A stretch of DNA of 42,312 nucleotides from a virus. Below are positions 20,473-29,195 of the stretch, in pieces (within the stretch, counting starts at the first letter, position 1; every line of letters starts with the position of its first letter). The stretch covers positions 1-42,312 of the IMG/VR virus record IMGVR_UViG_3300039448_000056; one strand, 5' to 3'. The notes beneath the pieces are model-generated. The model was not told the origin of the DNA and did not search any database. It saw nothing but the letters and a program-made list of their open reading frames with translations. Made by a program: the position numbers and the translations under genes.

Positions 20473-20862
20473 ATGAATGTATCATCGAACCCTGAACAAT
20501 TCAAGGCGTCTCGTCGCGCCGTCATGGCTGGCCTCGCCAGCGTCTCGGTCACGGTCACCGCAGGTAGCGCCGCATCGGCCTACCCGGTCACCAGCCCGCT
20601 CCGGGCGCTCTATCACGAGTGGCAGCAGGCGAAGGCGCATCTGTCCCGCGCCGATCTGACGGAAGGAAGCCCTGAGGAGGACGCGCTGTTCGACATCGTG
20701 ACGGGCTGCTCCGACCGCGCGGCGGCATATGAGCCTGAGACGATCGAGGACCTGTGGTTCAAGATCCTGTTCGCCGACGACGATGGCGACATGAGTGTCA
20801 ACATCGATCAGGAAGCGCTGGTCGTGATGGCCCACAAGATGACCGGCGTCCCGGCTGGCTAA
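20473..20862 (+). CDS. Protein with Tat-like signal peptide, 129 aa
   Basis: FKASRRAVMAGLASVSVTVT then AGSAASAYP: a twin-arginine SRRxxM motif, hydrophobic core and an ASA cleavage site near residue 36, all typical of a Tat signal. The mature part is small, acidic and helical. Exported or inner-membrane-anchored phage proteins of this kind may act in exclusion or host modification; no family recognised. Confidence 0.72.
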   Translation: MNVSSNPEQFKASRRAVMAGLASVSVTVTAGSAASAYPVTSPLRALYHEWQQAKAHLSRADLTEGSPEEDALFDIVTGCSDRAAAYEPETIEDLWFKILFADDDGDMSVNIDQEALVVMAHKMTGVPAG

Positions 20863-20954
20863 TGGACAGCATTGTCAGGCGCTTACGGGTCGCGCACACT
20901 CTAGAAATGACGGGGTGAAATCGCCCCTTTGATGCGCCGGCCCTAGGCGCAGTC

Positions 20955-20998
20955 GCGGTGCCCACCCTTGGTGGAACATTCAGTGGGCACCGCTTTCT
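20955..20998 (+). terminator. Strong hairpin with short T run
   Basis: GCGGTGCCCAC (20955-20965) pairs perfectly with GTGGGCACCGC (20983-20993) around a 17-base loop, followed by TTTCT. Either a terminator for the preceding gene or an attenuator upstream of the gene at 21041. Confidence 0.6.
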
Positions 20999-21040
20999 CC
21001 CTCCAGCGCCCATAGGGCAGGCGCCAAAGATGAGCACGCA

Positions 21041-21502
21041 ATGAACACACAAATCCAACCTGTCAACGGTTCCGCCCCGGCGCTCCGTGGAAATCAGCAC
21101 TGGCCTGCACTGCGCGAAGCCGGGAAGATCGACCGCCTGAACTTCACCGACGCAATTGCGTCCTTTAATGAATACGTCGATGGCGAAGGAGAGGGCGCGA
21201 CACGACCTGACCTCGCATATTCGAACTTCACTCGCTCGGTCTACGCGCCCTTCGGCCTCAACAAGGCACAGCGTGAAGCCGTGATGGCCGGTGAGAGCAA
21301 AGACCGCGACCTTTTTGATGTGGTGGAGCTTCGCTATCTCCAGATGGCCGAAAGCGCTGCCGCCATGATCCTACATCAGGGCATCGAGGCTGGCGCGACC
21401 CGCAAATCAATCAAGGTCGCTGTCCGTGATGAGTGCGGTCGCATCGCAGGGATGTATCGCCGGATCACCTCAGGCGTGTTTGGGGGAGGCAAAAGCAAAT
21501 GA
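21041..21502 (+). CDS. Hypothetical phage protein, 153 aa
   Basis: A flexible N-terminus (MNTQIQPVNGSAPALRGNQH) is followed by a helical domain (GLNKAQREAVMAGESKDRDL, FDVVELRYLQMAESAAAMIL, ATRKSIKVAVRDECGR). Linked by ATGA overlap to the DUF3102-like gene, so they probably act together. Function unknown. Confidence 0.72.
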   Translation: MNTQIQPVNGSAPALRGNQHWPALREAGKIDRLNFTDAIASFNEYVDGEGEGATRPDLAYSNFTRSVYAPFGLNKAQREAVMAGESKDRDLFDVVELRYLQMAESAAAMILHQGIEAGATRKSIKVAVRDECGRIAGMYRRITSGVFGGGKSK

Positions 21503-22587
21503 GCGAAGTCACCCTTTTCGATTACGGGCAGATCTCCGAGCAAGCCAACGAGGTCCGCGCCGCTGCCGAGCGCATCCGCCTTCGCATGAAGCGGACCGCC
21601 GAGGATATTCTTTCGATTGGTGCAGAGTTGGCAGACGTGAAGGAAAAGATGCCGCATGGCTCATTCGGAATATGGATCAGCGCTGAGTTCGGAATGACCA
21701 TCCGGACTGCACAAAATTTGATGCAAGTGCATGAGCGCTACGGCAAATGCGAAACAGTTTCGCATTTGCCCCCCGCGGCGTTGTACGCTCTCGCGGCCCC
21801 ATCTGTGCCGGAGGAAGTTCGGGCGGAGGTTCATAGTCGCGCGGCGGCGGGTGAAACCGTAAGTGCTGCTGAAATTAAGCGTCTCAAGCGCGAGCATGCC
21901 GCTGCCATCGAAGCTGCGAACAACCGGGCCTCCCAAGCCCAGCAGGAGCGGGACACCTACCGCCAACGGGCAGACAGCCTCGCAGACGGGCAGAAAGCCC
22001 TGATCGAGGAGGAGCGGCAGAAGGCACAGGCTGCGGCCAAGGCTGCTGTCGAGGATGAGTTGCAGGCTGCGATCGACGCCGCCGAGAGCGCACAGCGTCA
22101 GCTGGACAACGAGCGGGGCCGGTTGGAAGCCGCCGCCGCCGAAGCAGAGCGCCTCGCCAAGCAGAAGGCCCAAGCGGAAGCCGACAATCTGGCTCAGGCG
22201 GCTATGGCTGAAATCCAAGGCAAGCTGAACGCCGCGAAGGCTGAGGAGCGCCGCCTGCGCGATACCAAGGGGCGTCTGTCTCAGAACATCGAGCGCATGA
22301 AGGAAAGCGTCGAGAAGCATCAGGCATCGTTGCGCGATATGCGGAATGCAGACGTGGAAGCCGCGGCGATCCGCAACACCATGACCGGCGTGATCCAGTC
22401 GATCACCCTGGCGATGGCCGAGATTCACGACATAGAGCACGCCCATGGTGAGGAGGTAAGCGGCTCCATGATGCGTGCTGCCTCTGTCTGTCGTCAGTTT
22501 GCTGACGCGCTTGAGGCGTTCACTCAGGACGCAGGCAAGTCGGGTCCGACCATGCGGGTTGTCGGCGGCACCGGACCTAGCCTGTGA
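21499..22587 (+). CDS. DUF3102-like coiled-coil protein, 362 aa
   Basis: The N-terminal domain (RMKRTAEDILSIGAELADVK, HGSFGIWISAEFGMTIRTAQ, NLMQVHERYGK) matches DUF3102, a predicted DNA-binding helical domain seen in phages and plasmids. After a short linker, residues about 125-300 form a long Ala/Glu/Gln coiled coil. The arrangement recalls DNA-organising proteins of plasmid partition or phage replication. Start by ATGA overlap. Confidence 0.8.
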   Translation: MSEVTLFDYGQISEQANEVRAAAERIRLRMKRTAEDILSIGAELADVKEKMPHGSFGIWISAEFGMTIRTAQNLMQVHERYGKCETVSHLPPAALYALAAPSVPEEVRAEVHSRAAAGETVSAAEIKRLKREHAAAIEAANNRASQAQQERDTYRQRADSLADGQKALIEEERQKAQAAAKAAVEDELQAAIDAAESAQRQLDNERGRLEAAAAEAERLAKQKAQAEADNLAQAAMAEIQGKLNAAKAEERRLRDTKGRLSQNIERMKESVEKHQASLRDMRNADVEAAAIRNTMTGVIQSITLAMAEIHDIEHAHGEEVSGSMMRAASVCRQFADALEAFTQDAGKSGPTMRVVGGTGPSL

Positions 22588-22663
22588 TGTCCGCCCAAAT
22601 CTGAGCGCACATGCCCACGTGGGGCGCGAAAATTCGACCGTTTATTATCAGTGGGTTAGGGTC

Positions 22664-22724
22664 TCCTCAAAAGTGAGGACACCCCCTGCCAGCGGGTATC
22701 GCGATGTTTCCCCAAAATTGGGGA
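22664..22724. repeat. Second cluster of TCCYCA-N4-TGRGGA palindromes
   Basis: TCCTCA-AAAG-TGAGGA (22664-22679) and TCCCCA-AAAT-TGGGGA (22709-22724), both perfect 6-4-6 palindromes. Same type as the cluster at 19823-19913, 2.8 kb away. They lie in the gap between the DUF3102-like gene and a terminator. Confidence 0.75.
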
Positions 22725-22742
22725 GACGTCCTCAACAACAAC

Positions 22743-22767
22743 GGGTCACCTTCGGGTGGCCCTTTCT
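22743..22767 (+). terminator. Terminator with UUCG tetraloop
   Basis: GGGTCACC-TTCG-GGTGGCCC followed by TTTCT; one wobble pair. Ends the rightward transcript of the DUF3102-like gene, between it and the convergent lipoprotein gene. Confidence 0.82.
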
Positions 22768-22769
22768 CG

Positions 22770-23054
22770 TTACGCTGGTCCGTTCGGGCACCGGAACAAG
22801 TATCGGAAGGTGTAGTCGTATTCGTGCAGGTTGCTCGGTGTGGCGGATAGGTAGGTCGCGCCGGGACAGATGTCTTTCGCCTGCTGGATCATCGCAGCGG
22901 TAGGGTGCGCCTTGCCCCCCAGCGACATGTCATAGGCCCCACGGATCGTCACGGTGTGCTGCGTGACCTCATAGACGCTTCCGGGGGTGTCCTCGGGGAC
23001 GGTGCATCCTGCCAGCGTGGCGATGGTCACGGCAACGGCTCCAACTCGAAACAT
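22770..23054 (-). CDS. Small lipoprotein, 94 aa
   Basis: MFRVGAVAVTIATLAGCTVP is a type II signal with a LAGC lipobox, Cys at residue 17. The mature part (SVYEVTQHTVTIRGAYDMSL, AMIQQAKDICPGATYLSATP) is a small alpha/beta domain with two more Cys. AAGGAG is six bases before the ATG. It lies on the minus strand between early and late genes, so it is probably a lysogenic conversion or exclusion gene; some phage lipoproteins block receptors. Confidence 0.8.
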   Translation of the reverse strand: MFRVGAVAVTIATLAGCTVPEDTPGSVYEVTQHTVTIRGAYDMSLGGKAHPTAAMIQQAKDICPGATYLSATPSNLHEYDYTFRYLFRCPNGPA

Positions 23055-23084
23055 CATTATCTCCTTCGGGAATAGACGACCGCA

Positions 23085-23096
23085 GTTGTGCACAAC
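23085..23096. promoter_or_regulatory. Palindrome GTTGTGCACAAC before the terminase genes
   Basis: Perfect 12-bp palindrome in the 63-base divergent gap between the lipoprotein gene and terS. Its half GTTGTGCA also occurs twice in tandem in the RHH operator region (20158-20175). It may be an operator for the same regulator controlling entry into late genes. Confidence 0.6.
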
Positions 23097-23117
23097 GCTG
23101 TGGCGAAAGGAAGCCTC

Positions 23118-23504
23118 ATGGCTCGACCGACCAAGTATCAAGAGAGCTTCTGCGAGGACGTTGAGGCCACCATGCGCGAGGGTTTCAGCAAGATGGCTGC
23201 CGCCGGTCGGCTGGGCGTCTGCTACAACACGGTGCGCGCGTGGATGGAGGAACACCCCGAGTTTCTGCAAGCGGTAAAGCGTGGCGAGGCTGCACGGGCT
23301 GAGTTTCTGGAGCGTGGGCTGCTGTCTGCGGAGACGGGTCCTCAGGTCACAAGCCGGATCTTCGCCCTTAAGAACGCGGCCCCCGATGAGTGGCGCGACA
23401 AGCACGACTTCGACCACACGTCCCGCGATGGCAGCATGACGCCCAAGCCCAGCGTGATCGAGCTGGTCGCCAAGCCCGTCGAGCATGACGACAGCGAGGA
23501 TTGA
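23118..23504 (+). CDS. terS: Terminase small subunit
   Basis: 128 aa. MARPTKYQESFCEDVEATMR, AAGRLGVCYNTVRAWMEEHP (HTH), a helical middle and ALKNAAPDEWRDKHDFDHT, the usual end of the DNA-recognition and oligomerisation region. It recognises the packaging site. GAAAGGA precedes the ATG. Overlaps terL by 20 bases. Confidence 0.88.
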   Translation: MARPTKYQESFCEDVEATMREGFSKMAAAGRLGVCYNTVRAWMEEHPEFLQAVKRGEAARAEFLERGLLSAETGPQVTSRIFALKNAAPDEWRDKHDFDHTSRDGSMTPKPSVIELVAKPVEHDDSED

Positions 23505-24714
23505 GCTACCCCCCAAGCTGGTCGAGAACTTCTCTCAGCCAGCGAAGCACCGCGTTTTCCCCGGTGGTCGGGGGTCAGGCAAGACCAAGGGCCTCGCGAA
23601 GATGGCCGCAGTCTATGGCTACCGCTTCGCTGAGGCGGGCAGGGAGGGGGTCATCCTCGCCAGCCGGGAGCACCTCAACAGCCTGGAGGAGAGCAGCCTA
23701 GAGGAGATCAAGGCGGCCATCCGGTCTGAGCCGTTCCTCAACGATTATTACGCATTAGGCGAGAAGTTCGTCCGCACAAAGAATGGCCGGGTGCGCTTCG
23801 CGTTCGCTGGCCTGCGGCACAACCTCGACAGCATCAAGTCGAAGGCGCGCATCCTGCTGAACTGGACGGATGAGGCAGAGGGTGTCTCGGAGGTCGCATG
23901 GCGCAAGCTGATCCCGACGATCCGGGGCGGCACTGATCTGGAGAACTGGGTCAGCTACAACCCGGAGAGCCCGGAGAGCGCCACGCACAAGCGGTTCATC
24001 GAGGGCAGCCCTTCGCGCTGCATCGTGACGCCGATCAACTGGCGCGACAATCCGTGGTGGGCAGAGAGCGGTCTGGAGGAGGAGCGGCTAGACGACCAGC
24101 GGCTACGCCCCGACACCTATGATCACGTCTGGGAGGGCGCATTCCTCACGCTGACCGAGGCGCAGGTATTCGGAGGCAAGTTCGAGATTGATGAGTTCGA
24201 GCCGGTTCACACATGGGATGGGCCATATCAGGGCGTGGACTTCGGGTTTGCGCAAGATCCGACCGTCGCAGTGCAGTGCTACATCAAGGGGCGCTGCCTC
24301 TACATCCGCCGCGAGGCGGGCAAGAAGAAGCTCACGCTTGATCAGACGTCGCAGTTCATAAGCGACCGCATCGATGGGTTCGACCGGCATGTGTCACGGG
24401 CTGACAGTGCGCGCCCAGAGAGCATCGACCACCTGCGGAGGCACGGTCTGCCTCGGATGCAAGCGGTCAAGAAATGGCAAGGCTCTGTCGAAGATGGGGT
24501 CGAGTTCATGCGATCCTTTGAGCGCATCATCATCCACCCCGATTGCCCGGAAACGGCGCGGGAATTCAGGCTCTACAGTTACAAGACCGATCGGCTGAGC
24601 GGAGACATTCTCCCGGTCATCGTGGACGCGAATAACCACTATATCGACGCCATCCGCTATGCGCTGGCCCCGATGATCCAGAACAAATCGCGGCCTCGCG
24701 TCAGGTCGCTATGA
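23485..24714 (+). CDS. terL: Terminase large subunit (PBSX-type)
   Basis: 409 aa. Walker A GGRGSGKT at about residues 27-34, Walker B LLNWTDEAEG, then the RNase H-like nuclease with the Asp in GVDFGFAQDPTV, RADSARPESIDHL and the C-terminal VDANNHYIDAIRYAL. It cuts concatemers and pumps DNA into the prohead with TerS at the portal. Confidence 0.96.
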   Translation: MTTARIELPPKLVENFSQPAKHRVFPGGRGSGKTKGLAKMAAVYGYRFAEAGREGVILASREHLNSLEESSLEEIKAAIRSEPFLNDYYALGEKFVRTKNGRVRFAFAGLRHNLDSIKSKARILLNWTDEAEGVSEVAWRKLIPTIRGGTDLENWVSYNPESPESATHKRFIEGSPSRCIVTPINWRDNPWWAESGLEEERLDDQRLRPDTYDHVWEGAFLTLTEAQVFGGKFEIDEFEPVHTWDGPYQGVDFGFAQDPTVAVQCYIKGRCLYIRREAGKKKLTLDQTSQFISDRIDGFDRHVSRADSARPESIDHLRRHGLPRMQAVKKWQGSVEDGVEFMRSFERIIIHPDCPETAREFRLYSYKTDRLSGDILPVIVDANNHYIDAIRYALAPMIQNKSRPRVRSL

Positions 24715-24722
24715 GGGCCGCT

Positions 24723-25967
24723 ATGGGCATTTTCGACCGATTCAGACGCGCACCGGAGGTCAAGGAGAGCGCAGGCTACCGGCTGCACTATCAGCACGTT
24801 GCACCGGCGGTATGGTCCAAGCGCAATTACGCGGCGTTTGCCGATGAGGCCTATATCCGCAATGTCGTGGCCTATCGGGCGATCAAGCGGATCGAGGACG
24901 CTGTGGCCTCGGTCCCGTGGATGGTCTGGCAGGGCGATGAGGAGCTAACCACACATCCGCTCAAGGATCTGCTGGCGACCCCGAACCCCAGCCAAGGCGG
25001 CTCGGAGTTCTGGGGCGCGATGGCAGGCTTCTACATGATCGCGGGCAACGCCTACCTTGAGCGGGTGCTGGTGCAGGGCACACCCAAGGAGCTTTGGACG
25101 CTGCGCCCCGACCGCATGAAGGTGCTGCAAGGTGAGACCGGGCTTGCCTCGGGCTACCTCTACAAGGTGGGGCAACAGGAGCACCGCTGGGACGCTGACC
25201 CGATCACCGGAGACAGTGATGTCCGGCATCTCAAGGCGTTCCATCCGGTTGACGATTGGTATGGCCTGTCTCCGGTCGAGGCCGGGGCCTACTCGGTGGA
25301 TCAGCACAACGAGAGCATGTCATGGATGCAGGCGCTCTTGCAGAACAGCGCGCGGCCATCCGGCGCGTTGGCGGTGAAAGATGACCGTGAGCTATCCGAC
25401 GATCAATTCAACCGGCTGAAAGTCGAGGTGCAGGAGCAATACTCCGGGTCGAAGAACGCAGGGCGCCCCATGATCCTTGAGGGCGGGCTGCAATGGCAGG
25501 CCATGGGGCTCAGCCCCTCAGACATGGGCATCATCGAGGGTAAGCACTCGGCGGCGCGCGATGTGTGCCTTGCCTTCGGTGTGCCGCCCCAGCTGCTCGG
25601 GATTCCGGGCGACAACACCTACTCCAACTACGCAGAAGCGCGGCAGGCGTTCTGGGAGGACACGGTGATCCCGCTGGTCAAGTATTTCGCCAGCGAGATC
25701 AATGCATGGCTGTCGCCGTATTTCGAGGGCGCCGTGATCAAGCCGGACTTCGACCAGATCGAGGCCATCGCCGAAAAGCGCCGCGAAATGTGGGCCATGG
25801 GCAACAAGTCGATGGAGCTTACCGTCGATGAGGTCCGCGAGATGAAGGGATATGAGCCGCTCGGAGGCGAGAAGGGCAAGATGCTCATGGCCGATCTGCG
25901 CAAAGGTCAGCCCAAGGAGCCTGATGAGACGCCCTCGGAAAAGGCATGGCGCATTGCCTACGGCTGA
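24723..25967 (+). CDS. Portal protein, HK97 family
   Basis: 414 aa from MGIFDRFRRAPEVK; GAGG lies six bases before the ATG, and an upstream ATG at 24711 overlapping terL is the alternative. AYRAIKRIEDAVASVPWMVW, GNAYLERVL, KAFHPVDDWYGLSPVEAGAY, SGALAVKDDRELSDDQFNRL and FGVPPQLLGIPGDNTYSNYA are the HK97-portal hallmarks. It forms the twelve-subunit ring through which DNA enters. Confidence 0.95.
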   Translation: MGIFDRFRRAPEVKESAGYRLHYQHVAPAVWSKRNYAAFADEAYIRNVVAYRAIKRIEDAVASVPWMVWQGDEELTTHPLKDLLATPNPSQGGSEFWGAMAGFYMIAGNAYLERVLVQGTPKELWTLRPDRMKVLQGETGLASGYLYKVGQQEHRWDADPITGDSDVRHLKAFHPVDDWYGLSPVEAGAYSVDQHNESMSWMQALLQNSARPSGALAVKDDRELSDDQFNRLKVEVQEQYSGSKNAGRPMILEGGLQWQAMGLSPSDMGIIEGKHSAARDVCLAFGVPPQLLGIPGDNTYSNYAEARQAFWEDTVIPLVKYFASEINAWLSPYFEGAVIKPDFDQIEAIAEKRREMWAMGNKSMELTVDEVREMKGYEPLGGEKGKMLMADLRKGQPKEPDETPSEKAWRIAYG

Positions 25968-26730
25968 CGAGCGCAGGGCCGCGCAGGATGCCATTGCCGA
26001 GCGCGGCGGTGCAGCCCTCCTGACGGTGCTGGATGACGCCACACGCCACGCTGCGGCGGCCTTTCGCATGACCGGGCAAGTGACTGTGCCTGACGATCAC
26101 CGCCAGCGCGTTGAGGGCGCGCTTCTAAGCATCTGGCGGGCCAGTGTGCAGCAGGCCGGGCGCAGCATGATCGATGAGTTCAAGGATCTGATGCCGGTTG
26201 AGACCAAGGCGGGCGAGGAAAGCCTGTTCGATCAGATACTGTCGGCCTTTGCGGAGGTCTTCGGGGGCCGAAAGGTCACGATGGTTTCGGACACGACTCG
26301 CGACCAGATCAGCCGGATCGCGGCGCGTGGCCAGCGTGAGGGCATGTCGCTCGCCGAGATTGGCGGCCTGATCGAGAAGATCGGCCCGGACTTCAACGGC
26401 ACCCGCGCGGCGGTGATCGCCCGCACGGAGACGCACGGAAGCAGCGGCTACGCCACCCAGCAGGTCGCTCGCACCAGCCGCCGCCCGCTCCTCAAGCAGT
26501 GGGGCGCGACGGAGGACCATCGAACCCGCGACTTTGGCGAGGGTGACGGCGTGGTAGATGAGTATTCGCACCGCGCCATGGACGGCGTGAAGATCCCCAT
26601 GGATCAGCCCTACCGGGTGCCCATGAAATACGGCGGCGAAGCGCTGCTGATGTATCCCGGCGACCCCAGCGGTCCCGCAGGCGCAATCATCAACTGCCGA
26701 TGCGTCGAAACCTATGTGAGGCCAGAATGA
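25924..26730 (+). CDS. Head morphogenesis protein, MuF domain
   Basis: About 268 aa. The C-terminal MuF/SPP1 gp7 domain shows ARTETHGSSGYATQQVARTS, KQWGATEDHRTRD and the AIINCRCVETYV end. The ATG at 25924 has AAGGAG four bases upstream and overlaps the portal end by 44 bases; a TTG at 25954 is possible. MuF proteins associate with portal and capsid during assembly. Confidence 0.88.
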   Translation: MRRPRKRHGALPTADERRAAQDAIAERGGAALLTVLDDATRHAAAAFRMTGQVTVPDDHRQRVEGALLSIWRASVQQAGRSMIDEFKDLMPVETKAGEESLFDQILSAFAEVFGGRKVTMVSDTTRDQISRIAARGQREGMSLAEIGGLIEKIGPDFNGTRAAVIARTETHGSSGYATQQVARTSRRPLLKQWGATEDHRTRDFGEGDGVVDEYSHRAMDGVKIPMDQPYRVPMKYGGEALLMYPGDPSGPAGAIINCRCVETYVRPE

Positions 26731-27371
26731 TCGAACACAAGCATGCGGCGCTGCAACTGGAGCAAGCGCCCGATGAGAGCGGCGTATTCGAGGGTTATGC
26801 CTCGGTATTCGGCGTGGTGGACAACGGGCTGGATGTGGTGGAGCGCGGCGCGTTCACCAAGTCGCTCGCAGGCCGCAAGCCGAAGATGCTGTGGCAGCAC
26901 GACACCCACAAGGTGATCGGCGCATGGGATGAAATCCGAGAGGATGAGCGTGGGCTCTACGTCAAGGGCAGGCTGTTCGATGATGTGGCTCTGGGCCGGG
27001 AGGCAATGGCTCTCCTGCGGCATGGGGCCATCGACAGCATGTCCATCGGGTATCGCACCCTCAAGGCCGCCGATGAACGGGGCGGGGTGCGCAAGCTGGT
27101 CGAGGTCGAGCTATTCGAGGTGTCCCTTGTGACGTTTCCGATGCTCGACGCGGCGACCGTCACCTCGGTCAAGTCGATCACGACCGAACGCGAATTTGAG
27201 CGGTTCCTGCGGGATGCAGGCTACTCGCGAAAGGAGGCCGCGGCGATCACGCTGCACGGCTTCAAGGGCCTATCCGATCAGCGGGATGCTGGGGCGGACG
27301 AGGCAGACACCGCAGCAATCAAGACGCTGCATCTGCAACTCACCCAGCTGAAGGAGACAATCAATGGCTGA
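26727..27371 (+). CDS. HK97-type prohead protease
   Basis: 214 aa, S78-type. GYASVFGVVDNGLDVVERGA, MLWQHDTHKVIGAW (catalytic His), GAIDSMSIGYRT (nucleophile Ser) and ELFEVSLVTFPMLDAATV. It cleaves the capsid delta-domain during maturation. Its C-terminal tail (FERFLRDAGYSRKEAAAITL) is the usual targeting peptide. ATGA overlap with the MuF gene. Confidence 0.94.
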   Translation: MIEHKHAALQLEQAPDESGVFEGYASVFGVVDNGLDVVERGAFTKSLAGRKPKMLWQHDTHKVIGAWDEIREDERGLYVKGRLFDDVALGREAMALLRHGAIDSMSIGYRTLKAADERGGVRKLVEVELFEVSLVTFPMLDAATVTSVKSITTEREFERFLRDAGYSRKEAAAITLHGFKGLSDQRDAGADEADTAAIKTLHLQLTQLKETING

Positions 27372-28680
27372 TGGTGCATTCGACCTGTCGGAGGTCAAAA
27401 CCCTCCTAGACGGGATCAACAAGGACTTCTCCAGCTACAAGGAGAAGAACGATGATCGGCTCAAGCAGATCGAAGAAAAAGGCTCGGCGGACTACGTGAC
27501 CACCGAGGCGCTCGAAAAGATCGAAGCTGATCTGAGCAAGAAGCAGCAGCAGGTCGATCAGATCGAGCTTGCCATGAAGCGCAAGCCGGTCAAGGTCATG
27601 GACAAGGATGGCAACGAGATCGACCTTGACGCCAAGGCTATCGATTGGGCCAAGATTGTTGCCAAGGACACTGGCATGGTCGATGAGGCCAAGTCGTTCG
27701 ATCACGAGGGGATGCAGGAATACAAAGGCGCATTCCTCCGTCTGGCTCGAAAGGCCTTCAACACCGACTTTCTCACAGACGCGGAGCGCAAAGCGCTGTC
27801 CGTGGGCTCGTCTTCCGATGGCGGCTTCTTTGTCACGCCGGATATGACGGGGCGGATGGTCCAGCGGGTCTACGAGACCTCGGCGGTTCGCGCTTATGCC
27901 TCCGTGCAGGTCATCTCGACCGACACTCTAGAGGGCTTCTATGACAACGACGAGGTTGGCTTCGGTTGGGTCTCGGAATTGGAGAGCCGCCCTACCACCG
28001 ACACGCCGCAGGTTGCCCGCTGGTCGATCCCGGTGCACGAGATGTATGCGATGCCCAAGGCCTCGCAAAAGCTTCTCGACGACAGCGCGGTGGATATCGA
28101 GGAATGGCTGAGCGGCAAGATCGGTGATCGGTTTGCTCGTGCGGAAAACTCCGCGTTCGTGGCCGGTGATGGCGTGGGCAAGCCGCGCGGCTTTCTGGAC
28201 TATGCAGACGGGACTGATCTGACGAACTCGGTCGAGCGCTTCCAGACTGGTGCGAACGGGGCCTTTGCTACCGCCCCGACTTCCGGCGACGTGCTGATCA
28301 GCGCTCTTTACGGCCTCAAGGCGCAGTATCGCAGCAATGCCACGTGGTTCGCCAATACGGCCACGCAAGCCGCAGTGCGGAAGCTGAAGGACAGCGACGG
28401 CAAATACCTGTGGCAGCCGGGTATTGCGGGGAGTCAGCCCGCCACCATCCTTGGCGCTCCGGTGGCCTCTTTCGAGGATATGCCGAACCTCGCCACTGGG
28501 TCCCTGTCCATGGCTGTCGGCGATCTGCGTCAGGCATACCAGATCGTGGATCGTATGGGCGTCCGCATGCTGCGCGATCCGTTCACCAGCAAACCCAATA
28601 TCCTGTTCTACGCCACGAAGCGGACTGGCGGCGACATGATCAATGGCGAGGCGATCAAGGTCGTCGAGTTCAGCTCGTAA
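27364..28680 (+). CDS. Major capsid protein, HK97 fold
   Basis: 438 aa. The N-terminal coiled-coil delta-domain (YKEKNDDRLKQIEEKG, DLSKKQQQVDQIELAMKR) precedes the mature HK97 core: RKALSVGSSSDGGFFVTPDM, MPKASQKLLDDSAVDIEEWL, FVAGDGVGKPRGFLDYA, WFANTATQAAVRKLKDSDGK and a C-terminal FYATKRTGGDMINGEAIKVV. Cleavage is expected just ahead of the core, after the protease acts. Confidence 0.96.
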   Translation: MADGAFDLSEVKTLLDGINKDFSSYKEKNDDRLKQIEEKGSADYVTTEALEKIEADLSKKQQQVDQIELAMKRKPVKVMDKDGNEIDLDAKAIDWAKIVAKDTGMVDEAKSFDHEGMQEYKGAFLRLARKAFNTDFLTDAERKALSVGSSSDGGFFVTPDMTGRMVQRVYETSAVRAYASVQVISTDTLEGFYDNDEVGFGWVSELESRPTTDTPQVARWSIPVHEMYAMPKASQKLLDDSAVDIEEWLSGKIGDRFARAENSAFVAGDGVGKPRGFLDYADGTDLTNSVERFQTGANGAFATAPTSGDVLISALYGLKAQYRSNATWFANTATQAAVRKLKDSDGKYLWQPGIAGSQPATILGAPVASFEDMPNLATGSLSMAVGDLRQAYQIVDRMGVRMLRDPFTSKPNILFYATKRTGGDMINGEAIKVVEFSS

Positions 28681-28692
28681 GGAGACGAAGCG

Positions 28693-29139
28693 ATGCACGA
28701 TAATCTCTCCACACAGCAGGTTGTCCACCTCGGCAACCTGACCCTTTCTGGCACCACCCCGGCGGCTTCCGCTTGGGTGGACCTGAAGGGGTACGACGCC
28801 TGCACAATCATGATGGTCAACAATACCATCACCGACGCAGGAACGGCTTCGGGGTTCACCGCGACGGTGCAGGATAGCGACACCACTGCCGCTGCTGATG
28901 CGGCCGCAATTGCCGCGACCTCCAGCGTGGACGGCACCACCACGACCGTCACTGTGACCGCTGATGATGCGGACAATACGCTTGCTGGTGCAGTGGGGTA
29001 TGTCGGCGGCGCGCGGTATGTGCGGACCAATGTCGTCGGAACCACAGGCACTGACGCTGACGTCTCTGTGTTCGCGATCCTCGGCAAACCCAGCCGGGCC
29101 GCGACCACGTTCGTCGGCACTTCGGTCCCTGCGACCTGA
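28693..29139 (+). CDS. Probable head decoration/structural protein, 148 aa
   Basis: Thr/Ala-rich beta protein (VVHLGNLTLSGTTPAASAWV, FTATVQDSDTTAAADAAAIA, TVTVTADDADNTLAGAVGYV). Position right after the capsid gene and composition suggest an outer-surface or fibre-like head protein; no family assigned. AAGGAG before the start. Confidence 0.7.
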   Translation: MHDNLSTQQVVHLGNLTLSGTTPAASAWVDLKGYDACTIMMVNNTITDAGTASGFTATVQDSDTTAAADAAAIAATSSVDGTTTTVTVTADDADNTLAGAVGYVGGARYVRTNVVGTTGTDADVSVFAILGKPSRAATTFVGTSVPAT

Positions 29140-29195
29140 TCTTTGGCAGTAGGGGCCGGTCCGCTGGCCTCTATCCCTGAGAGCAGGAGAGCCCC

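Noticed and set aside
21661-22446. Minus-strand frame opposite the DUF3102-like gene
   Set aside because: Shadow of a coiled-coil coding region; no ribosome site or domain.
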